A DNA stretch of 64,000 nt, taken from Robertmurraya korlensis NBRC 107688 (GTDB taxonomy: Bacteria > Bacillota > Bacilli > Bacillales > Cytobacillaceae). The position numbers and the translations under genes are program-made. Below are positions 60,722 to 64,000 of this stretch, in pieces (within the stretch, counting starts at the first letter, position 1; each line of letters starts with the position of its first letter). Location of the stretch: NCBI RefSeq assembly GCF_001591645.1, contig NZ_BCVH01000002.1, positions 186,001-250,000 of the forward strand, read 5' to 3'. Below the pieces are notes generated by a model. That model searched no databases. It saw only the letters and a program-made list of their open reading frames with translations, and had not been told where the DNA came from.

Positions 60722-61471
60722 TTACGCACGTAAGTAATATAACAAAATTCCTGTTGCTACAGCAACATTTAATGACTCACTTTTTCCATGAATCGGAATA
60801 TAAAGATTGGCTGTTGTTTTACTTAGTAGCTCTTTACTTACACCATTACCTTCATTTCCTACGATTAAAGCGTATGAACCTGTTGATTGTATTTGGTGGA
60901 ACGGTTCCGCATTCTCTAAGGCTGTTCCATAGACAGGGATCCCTTGGTCTAGTAGATTATTTGTCCAAGCAGAAATATCACCTTTAATGACGGGAAGGTG
61001 AAAATGACTTCCTTGCGCTGATCTAAGGACTTTAGAATTGTACATATCAACGCTCCCGTTGCCAACTACAACAACATCCACTCCAGCAGCATCAGCCGTA
61101 CGAATCATCGTTCCTAAATTTCCTGGGTCCTGTACAGCATCAATTAATAGATAGGATACTCCCTCTGTATTGGATGGCTGCTGTTCTTGATGACAAATAG
61201 CGAAAATTCCCTGTGGTGTATCTGTTTCAGCCAATAACTTAATGATATCAACTGGGACAGATGAAACAGGTGTTGATCCGTAATCAAAGCTTGAAGGAAG
61301 ATCAATGTTTTCCTGTACAATGATTTCTTCAATGCGTCCAGCTTTAAGCGCTTCCTCCACTAAATGGAACCCTTCGACTATAAACAAACCTGTTTTATCA
61401 CGTTCTTTTTTCGTTAAGAGTTTCTTCCATTGCTTAACCTTTGGGTTACTACTCGATTGAATATACTTCAA
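60722..61471 (-). CDS. ysgA: TrmH/SpoU-family RNA 2'-O-methyltransferase (YsgA)
   Basis: 249-aa SPOUT methyltransferase. The N-terminal substrate domain (SSNPKVKQWKKLLTKKERDKTGLFIVEGFHLVEEAL) is followed by the knotted domain with DAVQDPGNLGTMIRTADAAGVD. ALIVGNEGNGVSKELL and IPIHGKSESLNVAVATGILLYY complete it. The target is probably rRNA; the exact site is not deducible. Start TTG at 61471, 7 nt after AAGAAGGGG. Upstream of pheS as in B. subtilis. Confidence 0.92.
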   Translation of the reverse strand: MKYIQSSSNPKVKQWKKLLTKKERDKTGLFIVEGFHLVEEALKAGRIEEIIVQENIDLPSSFDYGSTPVSSVPVDIIKLLAETDTPQGIFAICHQEQQPSNTEGVSYLLIDAVQDPGNLGTMIRTADAAGVDVVVVGNGSVDMYNSKVLRSAQGSHFHLPVIKGDISAWTNNLLDQGIPVYGTALENAEPFHQIQSTGSYALIVGNEGNGVSKELLSKTTANLYIPIHGKSESLNVAVATGILLYYLRA

Positions 61472-61531
61472 TACAAAACCCCTTCTTTCCTTTTTTCTCG
61501 GGTTTTCTTATTATAGCGTAACTTAAGTACA

Positions 61532-61560
61532 TAATAATAACAAAATTAGAAAACATATTA
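61532..61560 (+). promoter_or_regulatory. Sigma-G-type promoter candidate for sspI
   Basis: TAATA (4 of 5 to GHATR), 17 bp, CATATTA (fits CATNHTA). It ends 27 bp before the sspI ATG. Confidence 0.4.
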
Positions 61561-61587
61561 AAGAAAATGAAGAAGGAGTGGGTAAAA

Positions 61588-61794
61588 ATGAATCTTAATT
61601 TAAGAAATGCTGTTATTCATAATGTATCTGGAAATTCACAAGATGAACTAAGAGACACGATTGTAGACGCAATCCAAAACGGTGAAGAAAAGATGCTTCC
61701 AGGACTTGGAGTGCTCTTTGAAGTGATCTGGAAAAATGCATCCGACCAAGAAAAAAGCGAAATGCTCCAAACATTAGAAAACGGCCTAAAATAA
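61588..61794 (+). CDS. sspI: Small acid-soluble spore protein I
   Basis: 68-aa minor [51 protein letters not shown]. Found in the spore core and made in the forespore in B. subtilis. Start ATG at 61588, 7 nt after AAGGAGTG; the longer frame adds seven codons across that site. Plus strand, divergent from ysgA. Confidence 0.95.
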   Translation: MNLNLRNAVIHNVSGNSQDELRDTIVDAIQNGEEKMLPGLGVLFEVIWKNASDQEKSEMLQTLENGLK

Positions 61795-61803
61795 ACCAAT
61801 TAC

Positions 61804-61866
61804 GGTGTCTGTCACCCCTCGTGGACAATTGGAGTGATTTTGTACGCCTGAGGTGGACAGTCCTCC
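61804..61866. repeat. REP/MITE-like remnant between sspI and the aminopeptidase gene
   Basis: GGTGTCTGTCACC at the left and GAGGTGGACAGTCCTCC at the right are short imperfect palindromes. Each has a GTGGACA-type motif nearby. There is no ORF. It resembles dispersed palindromic units of Bacillaceae; copy number cannot be judged from one window. Confidence 0.3.
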
Positions 61867-61872
61867 TTGTTT

Positions 61873-61915
61873 AACAAAGAAAGACAGCATGGCTAGCATG
61901 CTGTCTTTCTTTGTT
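61873..61915. terminator. Long perfect hairpin terminator between sspI and ysdC
   Basis: A 19-bp perfect stem (AACAAAGAAAGACAGCATG and its complement) with a GCTAG loop lies between the convergent genes, 2 bp from the ysdC stop. It can serve both. Confidence 0.85.
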
Positions 61916-61917
61916 TT

Positions 61918-63003
61918 CTATTCAAGTGTAATGCGGTCGACTGTTTCTCGGTCTAGACGCTTGATGACTTCAACGATTAGCTTGACGGCATTCTCGTAGT
62001 CGTCACGGTGCAGCATCGCTGCATGTGAATGGATGTAGCGTGTAGCAATCGTAATTGCCAAGGACGGAGCGCCTTTATGAGAAATATGAATGGAACCAGC
62101 ATCTGTTCCACCGCCCGCAATGGCATCAAATTGATATGGAATTCCAAGTTCGTCTGCAGTGTCAGTAACTAAATCTCTTAGTCCCTTATGAGACACCATG
62201 CTTGCATCATATAAAATAATCTGTGGGCCTTTGCCCATTTTACTTTGTGCTTCCTTTTCAGATACACCAGGAGTGTCCCCTGCGATCCCAACATCTACTC
62301 CGAAGCCAATATCAGGCTCGATTGTTGCAGCCGAAGTACGGGCACCACGTAAGCCCACCTCTTCTTGAACACTTCCAACCCCGTACACAATATTTGGATG
62401 CTCTTCATTCTTTAATTGCTTCAAAACATCTATCGCAATGGCACAGCCAATACGATTATCCCAAGCTTTTGCTAATAAAAGTTTTTCATTGTTCATAACG
62501 GTAAACTCAAAGTATGGAACAACCATGTCACCAGGGCGTACTCCCCACTCTGTTGCTTCGTCACGACTTGATGCACCAATATCAATAAACATTTCTTTAA
62601 TTTCTACAGGCTTTTTCCTAGCTTCAGGAGACAAGATATGTGGTGGCTTTGAGCCAATCACTCCCGTTAGATCGCCCTTTCTTGTCACAATCGTCACTCG
62701 CTGTGCTAACATAACCTGTGACCACCAGCCACCAACCGTTTGGAAGCGTAGAAACCCTTTATCATCAATTTGTGTGATCATGAAACCTACTTCATCCAAA
62801 TGTCCAGCGACCATTACCTTTGGACCGTTCGCGTCTCCCACTTTTTTAGCTATTAAGCTTCCAAGTCCATCAGTTGTTACTTCATCCGCATAAGGAGCGA
62901 TATGCTTATTCATAACTTCTCTTGGCTCACGCTCATTTCCCGGAATCCCTTTTGCATCTGTTAGTTCCTTGAGCATTGCTAAAGTCTCATCAAGCTTCGT
63001 CAT
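61918..63003 (-). CDS. ysdC: M42-family metalloaminopeptidase (YsdC-like)
   Basis: 361-aa cytosolic aminopeptidase/endoglucanase-fold protein. Metal and catalytic motifs are [10 protein letters not shown] (H68, D70), [19 protein letters not shown], then DVGIAGDTP and the C-terminal [16 protein letters not shown] precedes the ATG. It trims peptides; preferred substrates are unknown. Confidence 0.92.
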   Translation of the reverse strand: MTKLDETLAMLKELTDAKGIPGNEREPREVMNKHIAPYADEVTTDGLGSLIAKKVGDANGPKVMVAGHLDEVGFMITQIDDKGFLRFQTVGGWWSQVMLAQRVTIVTRKGDLTGVIGSKPPHILSPEARKKPVEIKEMFIDIGASSRDEATEWGVRPGDMVVPYFEFTVMNNEKLLLAKAWDNRIGCAIAIDVLKQLKNEEHPNIVYGVGSVQEEVGLRGARTSAATIEPDIGFGVDVGIAGDTPGVSEKEAQSKMGKGPQIILYDASMVSHKGLRDLVTDTADELGIPYQFDAIAGGGTDAGSIHISHKGAPSLAITIATRYIHSHAAMLHRDDYENAVKLIVEVIKRLDRETVDRITLE

Positions 63004-63074
63004 TTATTTCGACTCCCTTAATATGTATTCTATTAATAGTATACTAGCTACATGTTAATTGCACAAAGTATAAG

Positions 63075-63566
63075 TCAGTACCCTTCCTTCTGCCTTTTAT
63101 AATTTACTTCATTTTTAGAGATATATGCTTCTTTTATCTCTTCGGACGAAAAACCAAGCATTTTACCTAAAACAAAATAACTTTCTAACATATGACGATA
63201 CGCATCTAAGGTCCTTTCTCCAGAAAAGCGATGAACGGTTTCATACATGGTTAAAAATTGATTAGTGACATTTTCCTCAACTAACACAAGATCTTCTATA
63301 TGTACATTGTGGTCAAATGCACAATCAAGGCCTAATGATAAAATGAAATGAACCCCATCTACAAATTCCTCAAGAATGACTTCTTTAGGGGAAGCTCCTT
63401 TTACACTCCAAAACTTAAAGCAACGTGTCTCATTTGCTAGTTCCCCTAATTCAACTAACAGCGCTAGAACCTTTCGACTAATTAGACTATCTGTTTGTAA
63501 TTGGTGGGTTTTTGCTATATGTTCATCCAAACCTTTTTGCATCTCAAACAACTCTCGTAAATCCAT
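63075..63566 (-). CDS. Dimeric-type dUTP diphosphatase (MazG-like all-alpha NTP-PPase)
   Basis: About 163 aa from an ATG at 63566 (MDLRELFEMQKGLDEHI). The metal-binding pattern ExxE..ExxD is visible as E39/E42 (VELGELANE) and E67/D70 (EEFVDGVHF), with KFWSVKGAS between, as in dimeric dUTPases. It removes dUTP and yields dUMP. The start is uncertain: in-frame ATGs at 63569 and 63578 are alternatives, and only GAGTG serves as ribosome site. Confidence 0.82.
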   Translation of the reverse strand: MDLRELFEMQKGLDEHIAKTHQLQTDSLISRKVLALLVELGELANETRCFKFWSVKGASPKEVILEEFVDGVHFILSLGLDCAFDHNVHIEDLVLVEENVTNQFLTMYETVHRFSGERTLDAYRHMLESYFVLGKMLGFSSEEIKEAYISKNEVNYKRQKEGY

Positions 63567-63643
63567 CATTTCACTCATTTCTATGTATATTACTTTAATC
63601 ATAATGAAAGTAAGAAAAAAATTCACTTAAAAGCAATAATTTA

Positions 63644-63670
63644 TGAAACCTTTTTCGAATGAAACACGTA
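63644..63670 (+). promoter_or_regulatory. Sigma-W-type ECF promoter for ysdB
   Basis: TGAAAC (63644-63649), 17 bp, CGTA (63667-63670), matching the sigma-W consensus. It lies about 35 bp before the ysdB start. Confidence 0.75.
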
Positions 63671-63703
63671 TATAAGGTAAAATTTAAAGTGGAGGGCTTA
63701 AGT

Positions 63704-64000
63704 ATGATGTGGCTTCTACGTATGCTCCTAATTGCATTTATCTTATTTTTAATATACAGTGCCTTCAAATTTGTGTTAAATCCAAAACGAAAATTGGAGC
63801 TAGCTCACGAGCAAAAACAATTCTTTTTACTTGATGATATAAAAAATGTTCGAAAGAATTTCCTCTTAACTTATAAAGGAGTTCTGTTCGAAGGCGAAAA
63901 ATACTTAGGTACAACCGAAAATACCTTTGAGGTTGTTTCCATTTTCATTTGGCCCCATAGTACTGCTGCATTAAATGGTTTGTCAAAAGAAGATTTCCGT
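63704..64000 (+). CDS. ysdB: Sigma-W pathway protein YsdB, N-terminal part (cut by window edge)
   Basis: The visible 99 codons begin MMWLLRMLLIAFILFLIYSAFK, a single N-terminal membrane helix. NPKRKLELAHEQKQFFLLDD and NFLLTYKGVLFEGEKYLGT follow, typical of YsdB. Start ATG at 63704, 7 nt after GGAGGG; a second ATG follows at once. B. subtilis YsdB belongs to the sigma-W regulon and is about 130 aa, so roughly 30 residues are missing at the edge. Function unknown. Confidence 0.88.
   Translation, partial: MMWLLRMLLIAFILFLIYSAFKFVLNPKRKLELAHEQKQFFLLDDIKNVRKNFLLTYKGVLFEGEKYLGTTENTFEVVSIFIWPHSTAALNGLSKEDFR

Overview
This window reads as core chromosome of an endospore-forming Bacillaceae (Bacillus-like Firmicute). 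The evidence is the long collinearity with the Bacillus subtilis hemL-to-ysdB segment, spore genes (gerM, gerE, sspI, forespore-type lonB), AT-rich DNA with strong Shine-Dalgarno sequences, frequent TTG starts, T-box leaders and a lysine riboswitch. Almost every gene lies on the minus strand. The exceptions are ysxD, yslB, rnhC, sspI and ysdB.

Layout. 1-5.4 kb: hemAXCDB(L) haem biosynthesis operon; hemL is cut by the left edge. 5.6-15.1 kb: ysxD, ysxC, lonA, lonB, clpX, tig, ysoA (GTPase, AAA+ proteases, chaperone). 15.2-24.7 kb: branched-chain amino acid cluster ilvE - T-box - ilvB-ilvH-ilvC-leuA-leuB-leuC-leuD. 24.8-30.8 kb: a five-gene peptide ABC transporter in the order D-F-A-B-C of the B. 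subtilis app operon. It sits where B. subtilis has other small genes, so it is the main departure from synteny. 31.0 kb: tRNA-Arg(TCT). 31.2-36.7 kb: ysnB, rdgB, rph, gerM, racE, ysmB, gerE, ysmA. 36.8-40.0 kb: sdhCAB. 40.3-44.6 kb: yslB, lysC with its lysine riboswitch, uvrC, trxA. 44.8-50.1 kb: fatty-acid degradation genes etfA, etfB, fadB, fadR, lcfA. 50.2-56.8 kb: a 25-codon membrane ORF, yshE, mutS2, polX, cvpA-like yshB, zapA and divergent rnhC. 56.9-61.5 kb: pheS-pheT with a Phe T-box, and ysgA. 61.6-64 kb: sspI, an M42 aminopeptidase, a dimeric-type dUTPase, and ysdB cut by the right edge.

I found no defence island, prophage, CRISPR array, transposase or biosynthetic cluster, and no convincing new multi-gene system. 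What deserves a second look is regulatory. A T-box lies inside the ilv-leu cluster, directly after ilvE, behind one upstream promoter that has a cre-like site. Two FadR-like operators have the same architecture, one at fadR and one at the thioesterase gene ysmA. There are good sigma-F, sigma-K and sigma-W promoter matches upstream of lonB, gerE and ysdB. lysC has an internal start behind a full Shine-Dalgarno. A 25-aa membrane peptide gene sits between yshE and a terminator. A 32-bp perfect palindrome lies between ysnB and tRNA-Arg.

All functional calls come from recognising protein families and motifs by eye; no database search was run. Start codons were chosen by Shine-Dalgarno spacing and by remembered lengths of B. 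subtilis homologues.
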